DNA of 64,000 bases from Hexactinellida sp. DTS-2022 (lineage: Eukaryota; Porifera; Hexactinellida), in NCBI GenBank assembly GCA_028753945.1, contig JAPNXP010000006.1, forward strand, positions 2,108,001 to 2,172,000, read 5' to 3'. The notes under the pieces are model-generated. The model worked only from the letters and a program-made list of their open reading frames with translations, did not search any database and was not told where the DNA came from. Below, piece after piece: positions 24,241 through 35,748 of this stretch. The position numbers and the translations under genes are program-made. The first letter of the stretch is position 1. The number at the start of each line of letters is the position of its first letter.

Positions 24241-24427
24241 CAGTAGAGCCTCTGAACAAAGGACACCTTGGGACCGGAACCGTTGTCCGTTATTTAGAGA
24301 TTGTCCGCTATTTAGAGGTTGCTTTTCTATTAGACATATGCTAAATAAATAAATCCGTGCCACGAGGGTTGTCCTTTATTTAGAGTTTGTCCGCTATTTG
24401 GAGTGTCCTTTATGGGAGGCTCCACTG
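24241..24427. mobile_element. Tigger/pogo-like MITE, TTATTTAGAGG subfamily, copy 2
   Basis: CAGTAGAGCCTC and GAGGCTCCACTG ends with TA duplications (24239-24240 and 24428-24429). It lies between the catalytic Glu region and the C-terminal block of the THAP pseudogene. Confidence 0.85.
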
Positions 24428-24961
24428 TACTCCTTGATTCTACTGACGCTTTGAAACATCAAGTAGTCTTCATTGCAGGATTTTTAGCATATAAACATGG
24501 AGATCCAGGAGAAGGAAAAGAAGTCTCAAATGAATTATTGCAAGAACTTGACAGAGGAGGGTTGAGATTGCCCACATTAGACACCACATGTTTTGTCCAC
24601 ATGGCCATCAATCTTCTGGAAAAGCTTGCTGAGCCCAAAGATAGATGTCGAGGGTATATAATGAAAATTATTTCATTTGTGGATGCTAATCTTGCTCATA
24701 ACTGGGCGGCGAGTTGTACCCTTGTTAACTTAAGACTCTACTGAAAGCTCAAGTAATTCACAATAGTGATCGGAAACAACAATTAGGCTGTCTTAGACGG
24801 AAGGAGAAGCTTCAGTAAATTAATTAACTATCATTTTTTTCTGAAAAAATGTTTTTTTGGTCATTTCCGTTAATATATAATTTTTACTATATATGGAAGT
24901 GTGAAAGTCACAACTCCAGTTCCGGAGATATATGAGCTAACCAATATTGACTAAATGATTC

Positions 24962-25500
24962 CTTACATATGACTTCCTATACGACGATCATGCATTTCTT
25001 ATGTCTAACTCTAACTGAAGTCGAGAATTTGAGAATATTGCCATATATGGAAAAGGTGTGAAAACCGAAAAACTCACATTCCAAAAATATTTGAGATAAG
25101 GAAATATGACCAATGGACTCCAAAAATATTACTTCCTATACGACAATAATGCATTTCTTATGTCTAACTGTAACTGAAGTCGATAATTTGAGAATATTAC
25201 CATATATGGCAAAGGTGTGAAAACCGCAAAACTCACATTCCACAAATTTGAGATAAGGCAATACAGTGGATGCCGGTTATAAGCACATCGTCGGGAACTG
25301 AACTTGATGTGCTTATAACCGACATGTTCTTATAACCGACATAAATTATACAGGATATATGGCAACCGTTTACAACATAGTGTGCTTATATCCGGTATGT
25401 TCTTATAACCGGTGTGCTTATATCCGACATCTACTGTACGACCAATGGACTCTCAAAATATGACTTCCTATACGACAATAATACATTTCCTGTGTCTAGT
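24962..25500. repeat. Tandem repeat of ~158 bp, three units, MITE in the second
   Basis: Units begin with ACTTCCTATACGAC at about 24972, 25131 and 25462. Each continues ATGCATTTCTTATGTCTA, and the first two also contain GAATATT-CCATATATGG and GTGTGAAAACCG. The spacing between units two and three becomes about 156 bp once the MITE at 25264-25436 and one TA are discounted. The third unit is partial. Confidence 0.75.
25264..25436. mobile_element. Tigger/pogo-like MITE, TATAAGCAC subfamily
   Basis: Ends CAGTGGATGCCGG and CGACATCTACTG with TA duplications (25262-25263, 25437-25438). The uninterrupted tandem unit to its left (AAATATGACCAATGG) confirms a single TA at the insertion point. Confidence 0.85.
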
Positions 25501-25882
25501 ATTAGCGGATTACGAGATATCAATAAGTACACAATGGACCCAAGTTCCAGGACCCGAGCTGGCAGCCTACAGCCCTTCATTAAAGTAGTCTATGGTCCAG
25601 GTCAACCTGGTCAGAACCTGGTCTGGAAAATTCCTTCCCAGGTTTGACCTGGTCAGTTTGTATTAGTGACACGGCCCTGCATATTGATGTTACACTAAAT
25701 TAGTAATTCTTGGCATCGTTTGTAAGTTTGGCTCATAAGGAACTCTATCACGCCAGCACTTAAATGGTCATTGGACATAATGCATGTAATCAGTATCTAT
25801 CTAGCAGCGAGCGTAATAACAGGGGAAATTTTCGGTTGAATACTTTCGGTTAGTAATCAATCAACAGTTTAAAGGTTCTAGT

Positions 25883-26107
25883 ATGACGGTATGTTTTGAT
25901 AATTTTACAAGTACTTATCTTAATAAACAAGCCTACGGAAGTTATGAAATTAAATCTAAGAATAGGTTTGCTAACTTATATATGGAAGATATAACGGCAA
26001 TTCAGCAGTATTTCCGTTACTACTTCCTGATCCCCTTAACCCTCCTATGTTCACTATTTCATATGGTTCATTTCATTATACTGACGTATTCTTATAAACC
26101 GCTTTAA
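25883..26107 (+). pseudogene. Second copy of the 12494-12940 coding remnant
   Basis: The 74-codon frame contains RFANLYMEDITAIQQYFRYY and YSYKPL, matching the frame at 12494-12940 (-) over about 55 residues. The ATGS part is lost. Divergence at synonymous and non-synonymous positions and truncation indicate a dead copy. Confidence 0.5.
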
Positions 26108-27040
26108 ATCCAGAAACTAATCGATATAATGAAGATAGTTTTGTATTAGATGCAACTAGCCTTATTTTTTCACCTCTTTCCTGTTCTTAGAGGAATATTT
26201 AATATGTCATTACAACTGAACACCCTGAGTTTACACGAGTCAGATTCTTTTAGCAGAAGTAGTAGGCAGCGATCTAGGCATTACACAGCTGAAATTACAC
26301 GCTTTCTTAATTGTTAATGTTATCTGAGTGATACCATTTAAAATTATAACTGGGAATGGGGGGCAATTCAAATTTTGCCCATCCCAAGCTTCCCCACTTA
26401 TAGAGGTTGCACTGTACATAGTTATTTGATATGTAAACTAACACTTGGGAACACTATTTATTTGGATTATTAAGTTGATATGATTCGAGTTTTTCTACTG
26501 ATTTTTTGTTTGCCTGTAGAGTTTAAATTTAGATTTAATAGAAGTAGCTACCTTGAAATTTAAGTTTACGGGATTCTTTTTTTATATGTAAATCTCTCAA
26601 ATAATTTCTCTTGATAATTGATATATGAATCTAAATCGATTGATTTTCTTTTCTGTGGAAATCTCATAATTGATGCATTCCAATTACATAAGGAAAGCTT
26701 AAACTATGCTACTAATTAGCTAGTGAGTTGGAGAGTTATAAAACTGATCTCACACGCCTGATCTCAGTAAAATCCGAATTTTAAATTTTAAATCATAAGT
26801 GGAATTATCTGTGATATTTGACCAGAAAGGATCTTAATTATTTTTAAAACAGCCTTTGGTTTCTTGAATTACTCAGTCATTCAAAAACTGATTAGATTGG
26901 TCGTACACGTCGTTTTCGATGACATGTCAACAATTATGATATTGTAAGACTAAATAAATTTATTGATCCAGTCCTATAGCAGTTGAATTTGCAACGAAGG
27001 TGATCAAAATCCCTTTCAGAGCACTTGGGATGAGTCAATA
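26108..27040. other. AT-rich interval without recognised genes
   Basis: No gene or bounded element was recognised. Confidence 0.4.
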
Positions 27041-27059
27041 TACTTTAATTGCCTAAAAG

Positions 27060-27660
27060 GTCATTTAGGAAATGTATTATGAAAAATTGACAGACATGTA
27101 TAAATATATTATAAATTGATATCGATGTGGAAGCATCACGAAATTTTAACATTCTCAAGATGGCGGCCAAAAATTGTCGGAAAGTGTCGGACAAAAGCCC
27201 GCTTTCGCGATTACTTGTTAAATGACCTCGTAGACAGAGGCGTAGCCAGGATGAGGCACTTGGAGCACAGGCCTCACCCAAAAGAAATTGTTCCCACCAA
27301 AATGCCATCTAGTTTAATACTATAGTGCGGAAATACCGCACCCATAATCTACTAGTGCCGCACCTTCATGCAGGGCTAGCTACGCCCCTGCTCTTAGAGT
27401 GTTTATATGCGCACAGTTATTCTCAAATGAAAATAAATGAAAAAGAGGGGTCACTCGATAGGGTAGAAACAATATTTGAGAATAGAATGTGTTACATACC
27501 AGCGTTGTCAAGGAATGTCCTCCCTCCCAAACATGGTCATGTGACCCCTATAATGACTGGAAGTCTTATGCTGACTACGAATATCAGCATTAAACATTGA
27601 TTAAACATCAATTGAAAAAGTTAATTTGCTTTTGTATACATATATGTACTACAGTATAAC
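27060..27660 (+). repeat. Dispersed repeat pair member, 27.1-27.7 kb
   Basis: Segments in order: ATAATTGATATCGATGTGG with CATCACGAAATTTTAA, CAAGATGGCGGCCAAAAATT, CGCGATTACTTGTTAA, then CAACGTTGTCAAGGAATG-type sequence (27503), CCAAACATGGTCATGTGACC and TATACATATATGTA. The same order is inverted at 31310-31700 and direct at 43015-44125. The short frames here translate the repeat. A hAT-like insertion (GGCGTAGCCAGGATGAGGC to GGGCTAGCTACGCCCC, 27239-27389) interrupts it. Confidence 0.6.
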
Positions 27661-27704
27661 TCGGTTAGCACGTACTTCGGCTTAGTAGACAGGCTTAGGG
27701 CTGA

Positions 27705-27892
27705 TTATTATTACAATCGTAATCGATTGTGATCGTTTACAACATTTTCTGTAATCGTAATCACTCACTAGTAATCAGCCCCAACCTAGGCTTGGGGTTG
27801 ATTACGATTACAATCGTAATTGTTTGTAATCGATTACAACATTCCCCCTAATCGTAATCGTAATCACTCACTAGTGATAAACCCCAGTTCTT
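27705..27892. repeat. Two adjacent GATTACGATTAC palindromic units
   Basis: Each ~90 bp unit starts with GGCTGATTA or GGGTTGATTACGATTAC and ends TCACTAGTAATCAGCCCC or TCACTAGTGATAAACCCC, so each has inverted ends and an internal run of AATCGTAATCG. A shorter relative, GATTACGATTGTAATCG with GTAATCAGCCCC, is at 12328-12362. They look like very short MITEs. Confidence 0.6.
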
Positions 27893-27981
27893 TTGGTAAG
27901 TACTAATTTTTTTAACCATTTATTAAATTTATATTTATCTCAATATAATGTAAAGTCAGTTAGTACTGTATAAATCAAATA

Positions 27982-28168
27982 CAGTGGAGCCTCCCATAAC
28001 GGACACTCCAAATAGCGGACAACCTCTAAATAACGGACAACCCTCGTGGCACGGATTTATTTATTTAGCATATGTCTAATAGAAAAGCAACCTCTAAATA
28101 GCGGACAACCTCTAAATAACGGAAAACGGTTCCGGTCCCAAGGTGTCCATTGTTCAGAGGCTCTACTG
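27982..28168. mobile_element. Tigger/pogo-like MITE, TTATTTAGAGG subfamily, copy 3
   Basis: Inverted relative to copies 1 and 2. Ends CAGTGGAGCCTC and GAGGCTCTACTG, with TA duplications at 27980-27981 and 28169-28170. It lies in DNA shared with 3.7-4.2 kb (CGTGTCTTCTATTTC, GCACGTTCATGATAAC follow it). Confidence 0.85.
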
Positions 28169-28368
28169 TAATCACTTTTCGTGTCTTCTATTTCTGCTAT
28201 TTTTCTCTAGTCTATTTGCACGTTCATGATAACAAATTGGTATCAACCGTTGTAATTCGAATTGAGGATTCTTTGAAGCGTCCAAAATTGTGTTCATAGT
28301 AACCGGAAATTCGCATATCCGTGTTCGTACTAATGAGGTTATATTGTAGGATTTATTATTGATGAATC

Positions 28369-28394
28369 TATATTATTAAAACTCGACTGTTGTT

Positions 28395-28437
<43 letters not shown>

Positions 28438-28470
28438 ATCTGTCCAGGTTCCATTAAAGTAATGGGAGAA
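28369..28470 (-). repeat. (TG)n microsatellite with conserved AATCTATATTATTAAAAC end
   Basis: A run of TTGTTTGTGTGTGTG... lies next to ATCTATATTATTAAAACTCG. The inverse arrangement is at 37420-37506, and related ends occur at 3702-3718, 7205-7227, 46536-46570 and 53105-53170. This is the tail of the dispersed repeat family described at 3212. Confidence 0.6.
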
Positions 28471-28734
28471 TACAAACTGCATTTATATACGAGATGAATA
28501 CTAACTTCCAAATTTATAATAAGTAAGCAAGCACGTATGCTGATTTCAAAATTCGCATTTTATTTATTTTGATATTAATATTTTTGTTGTTGTTTACAAA
28601 AAAGGTAACAAATTAGTGAAAAATTCAAAATCACCCTAGAAGTTTGCTTTCACGGGTATTATAGCTAAACAAGTTAAAAGTATGGAAATGGTAGGAAGAG
28701 ATGTTTTGCTAACTCTATCATCAATGGTTTAGTG

Positions 28735-28815
28735 GAGTAAGGCCACATAGCGGCAGTTTTCTTGAGGTACGTAGCCCCTATCCGTCGCAAAGCGATCGGG
28801 ACCGAAGGCCTCCTA
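28735..28815. repeat. GC-rich hairpin cluster, copy 2 (inverted)
   Basis: CGTCGCAAAGCG and GGACCGAAGGCC are the inverse of the CTTCGGTC and TCGCTTCGCGACGG motifs at 15579-15640, with a TTT loop variant. Confidence 0.5.
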
Positions 28816-29179
28816 TTTAATAAATAACGACTTAGAAGAGTTTATAACTGCAACTATAAATAATCGATGATCACTGGATAACTCGAATTGTAGGGGCGTA
28901 TCGAGCCATTCACCTGGAGGATGTAGTCCTAAATCGGCGTGGACTTTTACAATATTTTTTCTTATAGTATAAGAATAAGTTCCACTATTTTCAGGAAATC
29001 CGATCTTGATGTAAATTTTGCACCAAAATGTTTTGGATATACACCACGATTCGGGTCGGCCGCGGCCGCTGCAGTGTTGAGTTACACCAAGGCCGCTGCT
29101 GAGTTAAACCAATGTCTCAACCATAAAAAAATCCTGAAATACACAGTATTGATTTATATTAACGGTATATTCTCCGGAT

Positions 29180-30540
29180 GAAAATTTGTCGATTATGTAG
29201 AAAAATCTTTTATCCCGAATTGATTTTTCTTTTTCCAAACAGTAGAGACGGACATTGCACACAGTTTTGAATATTTTCCATATTTATTTTATGACCTATT
29301 TGTTTTGCGGTCGATTGGATTCACCGTTTCCATCGATTGTCCGTGGTTTATTCTCCAATATTCGAAATACCGGAGTCAACATAACTTTTCCAAGTTTTGT
29401 CTGACAAAATATTCAACTATTGATCAAAAAAAATAGTTAAAAGTGATAATTTGAAACTTTAAGGCCTATAATCCCATTCAAGGGTAAGTTTTATTGTCGA
29501 TTTTTTCTCAGACACCCGAGGTCCTAGAATCAAAAATTACGTGTTCAAAATCCTCGCAATACCCGACTTCCTATCCGTCCATAATACATTTCGTGATCTT
29601 AACACGCACCGTTTTCAAAATGACCATATATTGGCAATTAATGTGCCAATTTTTGATGATGTGGCAAATTTAAAACTCCTAAATTATAAACTCTATAGTC
29701 TAGAGCTTAGCTCTAACCAACTAATCACATCAATATCCCATAACTAATTCATTGGAAGATCAAATGAGACCATTATCCTATACAGTAGGTAGCATTCCTA
29801 CAAATTTGAATGCCCATATATGGTGGTGTCATTTCTTTGATGTCACCATAAGATTGAAATTCAAAAAGCAACTGGAGCTTAGCTCTAACTTTTAATTCAT
29901 ATCAATGATCCATTTAACCAATACCCGAAAACTAATGGGGATAAAATCCCAAAAGTTTCGGAAATAATAATAATAATAAACTTTGCAAGCTTCTTTCTCA
30001 GAATATTATTGTTGACCATAGTGACGTAGACCGGGGACATCAGCGGGACCACAATAGAGTACTTAGAGTTCTGAAAAAATTTCGCACATATTCTTATAGT
30101 GTTTTTGAACTGATCGACCACTACGAATCCTAATTTCAAATTTAACACCCGGCGGTGCTTGTTTGAAGTTGGATTAGAGAATGAATCCATAGTATTTCAC
30201 GCAAATTTGGTAAAATATAATAAAAAAAATCCAAGGCAGATATCTGAATTGATTAGTGAGCTATCTAACAAATTTCATTAGACTCTAAACTAGTTGTATA
30301 GGCATTACTGAAGATGGTAAAATATATTGAATATGAATCCATACTGATGGAAACTATGTTACCGCCTATGAAGCTCTAAAAAGTAATTCTAAAAATATCT
30401 CAATACTTCAATAAAAACAAAAGGCTTCAAACAATTTCACAGTTCTAGAAGCTCAATTTATTCTTCATATTTGGGGATTAGAGAAAATTATGCCTAGGAT
30501 CCGGATTGTAGCAATAGAAAAAGCAGATTTCATCTGTGGA
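29180..30540. other. AT-rich interval without recognised genes
   Basis: Several 68-97 codon frames occur on both strands (for example 29897-30190 on minus), with no domain and no splice context. I cannot support any as a gene. Confidence 0.4.
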
Positions 30541-30585
30541 ATACCGTTAAAACATGGATAAGATCTTTACATGCATGCCTATATA

Positions 30586-30736
30586 CAGTAGAACCTCGTT
30601 AACACGAGCACCAACGGACGATCATATCAACCGGAGTAAAACCCATTCTAGCTTGTAGGGACCTGATTCTGTGGAACTGTTTGTCGTCTTATCCGCGAAA
30701 TGGTATTAACCGTGTCGTACTAACGAGATTCTACTG
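30586..30736. mobile_element. Tigger/pogo-like MITE, CCTCGTTAA subfamily
   Basis: Ends CAGTAGAACCTCGTTAACAC and GTACTAACGAGATTCTACTG, TA duplications at 30584-30585 and 30737-30738, no coding capacity. Confidence 0.8.
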
Positions 30737-30924
30737 TAATATGAAATATCCGTTGAATATAAGATAGGTATTGGTGTAGAATCTGTCGATTAAACGCAAT
30801 CGACACCGCTTTATAAAGCCACCAGTTAATAGATTCTCCGCTTAATCGAGTAAAAGTTTGACAGGATTTAGGACGGAATTACATTTTGGCTTAAAATGGA
30901 ACTAGGTTAGCATGTAACCCCTCG

Positions 30925-31171
30925 CATGGGCGCCGAAACTCTCAAACGCTAGGGGGGGTGTGACGTAATATTCAAATGTCAAAGTTAAAAAAACAATGCG
31001 TATGGGGATAAAATCAATGTTGGATGGGGATAATTGTATAGATATACACATCATCAACTGAAATTTATACAAACTCATTATGGAATCAGTAATTTTCCAT
31101 TTTTCTTCCCTGACTTCTCCTCGGCCAGGGGGGGTGACACCCTCCCTACCCCCCCACTTTCGGCGCCTATG
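30925..31171. mobile_element. hAT-type MITE, GGCGCCGAAA termini
   Basis: Perfect 8 bp duplications ACCCCTCG (30917-30924, 31172-31179) flank ends CATGGGCGCCGAAA and TTTCGGCGCCTATG. G- and C-runs lie inside both ends (GGGGGGGTGTGACG; GGGGGGGTGACACC). The frame at 30902-31213 (-) is a translation of this element. Confidence 0.85.
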
Positions 31172-31229
31172 ACCCCTCGGGAGAGATGATTTGTGCATAT
31201 TATCCAAGTGCACGTGCTAACTGACTTTA

Positions 31230-31710
31230 CATTATATTGAGATTCATATAATTTACTAATTGGTTAAAAAATTAGTACTTACTAAGCCGAAGTACGTACT
31301 AACCGAGTTATACTGTAGTATACATATATGTATACAAAAGCAAATTATCTTTGTCAATTGAAGTTTAATCAATCTTTAATACTGATATTTGTAATCAGCA
31401 TATAAGATTTCCAGTCATTACAGGGGTCACATGACCATGTTTGGGAGGGAGGACATTCCTTGACAACGCTGGAATGATAGACATTCCATTCTCAAATATA
31501 GTTTCTACCCTATCGAATGTCCGCTCTTTCTTCATCGCACAGGGATTTGAGAATAACTATGCGCGTATAAACACTCTAAGAGGTCAATTAACAAGTAATC
31601 GGGAGAGCGGGCTTTTTCCGACACTCCGACAATTTTTGGCCGCCATCTTGAAAATATTAAAATTTCGTGATGCCTCCATATCCATATCAATTTCTAATAT
31701 ATTTATCTAT
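31230..31710 (-). repeat. Dispersed repeat pair member, inverted copy
   Basis: It carries TATACATATATGTATACAAA, GGTCACATGACCATGTTTGG, CAATTTTTGGCCGCCATCTTG and TTTCGTGATGCCTCCATATC, the inverse order of 27060-27660. The GGCGTAGCC insertion seen there is absent, so this copy shows the empty site. Confidence 0.6.
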
Positions 31711-32716
31711 GTCTGTGCCAATTTTCATGCTTGTATCAAAAATTGAACAATTTTTTTGCTATGCTGCCACACTATTTGTAGTTTATGATACTTTAAAATG
31801 CTCTTTAAAAACCGTGATAATTGTAGCAATAGAAACCAAAAATTTGCTTTCGAGAAACCCTTCATTGAACAACAATAATTTATATTTACACATTTAAGCT
31901 TCCAGTAGCATATAACATTTGTAAATACTTGCACACGGATGTTTACATAAATCATAGTTTAACTAAAATATATGCAGACTATTTCATTTCCATTTTAAGC
32001 TTTTTAATAATTTGGTTAATACAAATTCCGTATAAGACAAACCATGGCCTACTTATTTTACGGCCGTGATTTCACCGAGAAGGCCAAAGATTTGAAGGCC
32101 AGTTTATAAATTTAATTCTAAGCTAGACTATGCCTCCTATTGTTATTATTTGCATTGCATATGGGATAATCAACCATCGCGTGTCCAATGGAACCACTTT
32201 TGAGAATCTGATGATTAAGTACTGTACACCTTCGCTAATCCGAACAATGGTGTTCCGATTCAAAAAATTCTGTTCCGATTGGTGAATTCGTTCGGATTAG
32301 TGAAGTAATACATTTTCTATATGTCTTTATAAAATGAGACCCCGATGATCCGAACAAAACTTGTCCAAACCTTTTGAATCCAAACTAACATATAGTATAC
32401 TACCTAAATACTTGTCTGAGACTTGTTTATATATTTTAGTTATAATATACAATTATTTTATGTTTTTTCCCCAAAATTTATACGAAAAATAGTTTTGGAC
32501 CTTCTGTTCGTATTAGCGAGAGTGCACTCTAATTCGATTTTCAAATCTCTGGCTGAGGTAATCGTTAAGAGTTCCTTATAATGTGGTTAATTATTTTTTA
32601 TATATACAGTATAATTACTTTAGTTATATGACATATTAGACATGATATATAGATTCTAAATGGAGTAAAAAAATAACAATATTATTTGTTTTGAAACTCA
32701 GCAAATTAATGAGAAC
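31711..32716. other. Interval with Tigger-like MITE 32224-32531
   Basis: A MITE with CTGTACACCTTCGCTAATCC at its left and GTATTAGCGAGAGTGCACTC at its right lies at about 32224-32531. Its relatives are at 45372 and 57833. Segment 32110-32215 matches 21425-21545. No gene was recognised. Confidence 0.5.
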
Positions 32717-33929
32717 CTGGGCCCGTATTCACTAAGATTACTTAGTACTTAAGTACTAAGTATATACTTACTTACTAAGTACGTACTTAGTTAAGTACAT
32801 CGTATTCACTAAGAAATATTGTTGTACTTAAGTACATACTTAACTAAGTACGTACTTAAGTAAGAAATTAAATTTATCTTTATTCAATTATATTTATAGT
32901 ACACTGTTCATTCTTTTAGAATTGACTTTACATAATATTCAACGTAGTATTGATAATTCAATATTTAAATTACATTAAAACTTAGTGAAGTATTTACTTC
33001 ACTATTTTGAATAGTAGAATTGACATCATCATCATCATCATCATCAACTGTAAAATGTTCCAAGTGTTTTTTAATTGCACTTGTATGAAACACAAATTCA
33101 CTTTGAAGCTATAACTGTCCCGAGTTAGGGGTGTAATGCAACATGGGTTTTAATAGCATAGCATATTAGTGTATGGAATGCTATTGTATTAGCTTGCTTT
33201 ATTCTTTTAACTTAAAAAAGAATATTCTCTTTGAAGTTTCTGCGATTTTCGTGCTTGAGAAATATCGTCGAATACAACTACATGGCTGTTGTTATTGCAA
33301 AATTATAAATTAAAGTAAATATTTGAATTTCAGCTAAAGAAAATGGAAAAACCTCGAAAAAGTACAGGGGCCGTATTCACTAAGAAGTTAAGGACTAAGT
33401 TTGAACTTAAGTCTTAAGTTAAAACTTAAGTTCAAACTTAGTTAAGTTTGAACCTAAGTATGAACTTTACTTTTAATTTTATTAGACTCAATTTCTATTC
33501 TATTGTAGTTTGGAATCGGCCTCAAATACTAATATAGTTAAATATACCTAAATATTACATGAATATTTGTTGCCTACAATGTTTTGTAAATCTCTTATTT
33601 ATCAAAGAATACATATAAAATAACTTAGATTATACGTACTCTAAATAAAGTGCTTGTACGCGGTGAAAGGAATTTAAACACATTTCTTAATCACTACGCA
33701 CATAACAATTGACATAAACGTTGTTAGATTATGATTAATTACTAGTGTATAGACATACTACTCATAAGATCAAATAATCAATACAAAATACCGTAAATAC
33801 ATCAAATACTAACTATATTACTTTTCATAATTTATATTCAAATGGCGGGTTTGATTCCACTAATCATTTCTGAACAACAACAACAACAATAATCTCTAGC
33901 TCGCTTTGCGAGTTTTCTGGGATCGTAGT

Positions 33930-34533
33930 GATCCCATTGGATTTCTATGATGATCTCGAATTAGTGCAACGTTTTCGCTTCTCAAGGTCAGCAATTTTGA
34001 AGTCAACAGACACTTCTACCATTCAATAAATGTTCAAGCTATATGTAGACCTGATGGAAGATTCTCCGACGTGTTAGCAAGATTTCCTGGATCAGTGCAC
34101 GATTCTAGAATTTGGAAACTTTCACAAGTCGTAATATTTGTAGAAAATATCTTCTTGGTTTGGAGAACACATACTAGTTACATGTTGAGGCAGTGTCTGT
34201 TGACACCATATAGACAACCTGCTTCAATAGGGACAATAGCCCAACAAAACTATAACAAAAACACGTGGACTGATTGAACAAACTTTTGGAAGATGGAAGC
34301 GCAGATTTTATTGTCTACATGGGGAGATCCGAATGGCTCCTGACAAGGTTTGCACCATTATTGCTTCATGTGCTGTGCTACATAATATGGCTATACGTGT
34401 AGTTTGGAAGCAACCAATGCTCGACGATTCGCCTATTGACCAACATATGGATGAACCTATTGTAATTGAAGAATTGGGACACTGGGCTGCTGAGCATTAC
34501 AGAGACCAATTTGCTATTCATAATTTTGATTGA
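33930..34533 (+). pseudogene. Harbinger DDE transposase pseudogene (3' part)
   Basis: INVQAICRPDGRFSDVLARF and PGSVHDSRIW (34030-34110) are the DDE_4 core with the D-S-R motif. LLTPYR follows at 34198, then a frame change and IEQTFGRWKRRF near 34277-34312, which carries the catalytic Glu. MAPDKVCTIIASCAVLHNMA is the conserved C-terminal block. The N-terminal third with the first catalytic Asp is not readable and there are stops in between. Confidence 0.85.
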
Positions 34534-34848
34534 ATTTATATATGTGAATGCTGATAATTAGCTGAATTATATTTAATTAATTCAGAAATATACTACTGGT
34601 ATGTAGACAAGTGCTTCGTAAGAACATTTAGAGGAGTGTCCACGTACGTCAGTCTGTCTAAACATGAAACAGTTAAGTTCTCTATCCATGAACAGTCAAA
34701 GTTCTCTATTCATATACAAAGTAGCTTTGATGCCAAAATAACAAATGCATAAAATTCCATTCAAGATTAATTTTCATGGGGGAATTAGATCAATGTTCTT
34801 TCTCCCATTTGTATATATTGCTGTTGAACAAAACCAATTCTAAATGGA

Positions 34849-35748
34849 ATGGAAACTCCAGGAAGATAAATTGGACTAAGGAAGAAGAGTGCTCATTGGT
34901 GAAATTGAATCTGCTGGCGACTTATTGAGAGGTTCAGGAAACAGCGCTGACCTCAATAAGAAGAAGAAGGTACTGTGGAAACCATTACAGGCAGAGTAAA
35001 CGCTGTATGTGGAAATAATAGAGGGATAGAAGACATAAGAAAGAAATGGAATAACCTGAAGTTAGCTGCCAAGTCAAAACGTTGATGCTAGCTTTTAGGG
35101 AATCTAGAATAACCGGAGGGGGTTTAAACTCCGCTGGAATTGTCCAAGACGAAGACGTGTTAATTTTAGCTGCAGATAGGAGCAGTGTTTTTTAAGGAAA
35201 ATTAGAGGCCCAAAATGGGCTTCTAATTTTTCTCAATGGGCCTCTAATTTTTAACGTGCTAAGTATCTCAATATCATGAAATGTAGAGTGAGGCCTCTAA
35301 TTGTGGTAGGGCCCTCTAAGCAAATCCTTAAAAAAAACACTGGATAGGAGTATAACTAATTCTGATAGAATTAGAGAGATGTTTGAGATCAACCCAGCTT
35401 TTATCGGAATCTCAGGTGCAGTGCAGTCGTATCACCAGCAACAGCAGCCAGCAGCGAACAGATTCATTAGACAGGTACTGTAGACGATACGTCAATTTTG
35501 TATGCTCCCAACGAACCCAACGTTAATGTTAATGGTAAGAAAAGTAGGAAGCGAAGAAGTGATCCAGCAAATTATCAACGTACAACTGAGTCCCAGCAGC
35601 AGCCAGAAATGAAGGTAGCTGACTTACTCCCTTTACAGCAGGAAGTGGTGTACAACAGATGGCTGTATTCGCAGCACAACTTCAGCTAATTGAAGAGCAG
35701 AGGGAGTACTACAGGCTGAAACGTCAGAAGCTGTTAGAAAAATCTTAA
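34849..35748 (+). pseudogene. Harbinger SANT/Myb-like accessory gene, inner copy
   Basis: It starts METPGR, then a stop, then NWTKEEE with a frame change to EIESAGDLLRGSGNSADLNK (about 34900-34960). IRKKWNNLKLAAKSK is near 35028-35078. After the MITE at 35183-35342 it continues with a Gln-rich segment, DLLPLQQEVVY (35620-35652), a frameshift, and LIEEQREYYRLKRQKLLEKS before TAA. It parallels the outer copy block by block. It lies downstream of the transposase on the same strand. Confidence 0.8.
35183..35342. mobile_element. hAT-type MITE in the inner SANT pseudogene
   Basis: Perfect 8 bp duplications GATAGGAG (35175-35182 and 35343-35350) flank ends CAGTGTTTTTTAAGG and CCTTAAAAAAAACACTG. The interior repeats GGCCTCTAATT. 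It is the third nesting level here. Confidence 0.9.

Larger units (their letters stand above)
21979..24745 (+). pseudogene. THAP-domain P-element-like transposase pseudogene
   Basis: It starts MPKHCAAYTCQ with a donor GTAATT directly after; the zinc-coordinating C-x4-C of a THAP finger is in exon 1. VSFPTDHIKRNRWIEAM and VCASHFECEW (C-x2-H) follow near 22046-22165, with an in-frame stop between. RNase H-like transposase blocks are LKPEQRFVNILYDEIKL (23053-23105, first Asp), an FPLNQGVYHLLAGPG block near 23330-23380 (second Asp region), YDFVHIMKNLLNNWLT (23410-23460), and DPLEK then FGKARQRHGGNFYIDVG (24010-24077, catalytic Glu region). ELDRGGLRLPTLDTTCFVH near 24550-24600 is the C-terminal block. 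Frameshifts and stops are numerous. Two MITEs interrupt it (22913-23044, 24241-24427). It is distinct from the P-like element at 48295. Confidence 0.85.

Noticed and set aside
29897..30190. 97-codon minus-strand frame as a membrane protein
   Set aside because: Hydrophobic residues come from AT-rich codons; no homologue recognised and no regulatory context.
30902..31213. 103-codon minus-strand frame
   Set aside because: It lies over a hAT MITE with perfect target duplications.
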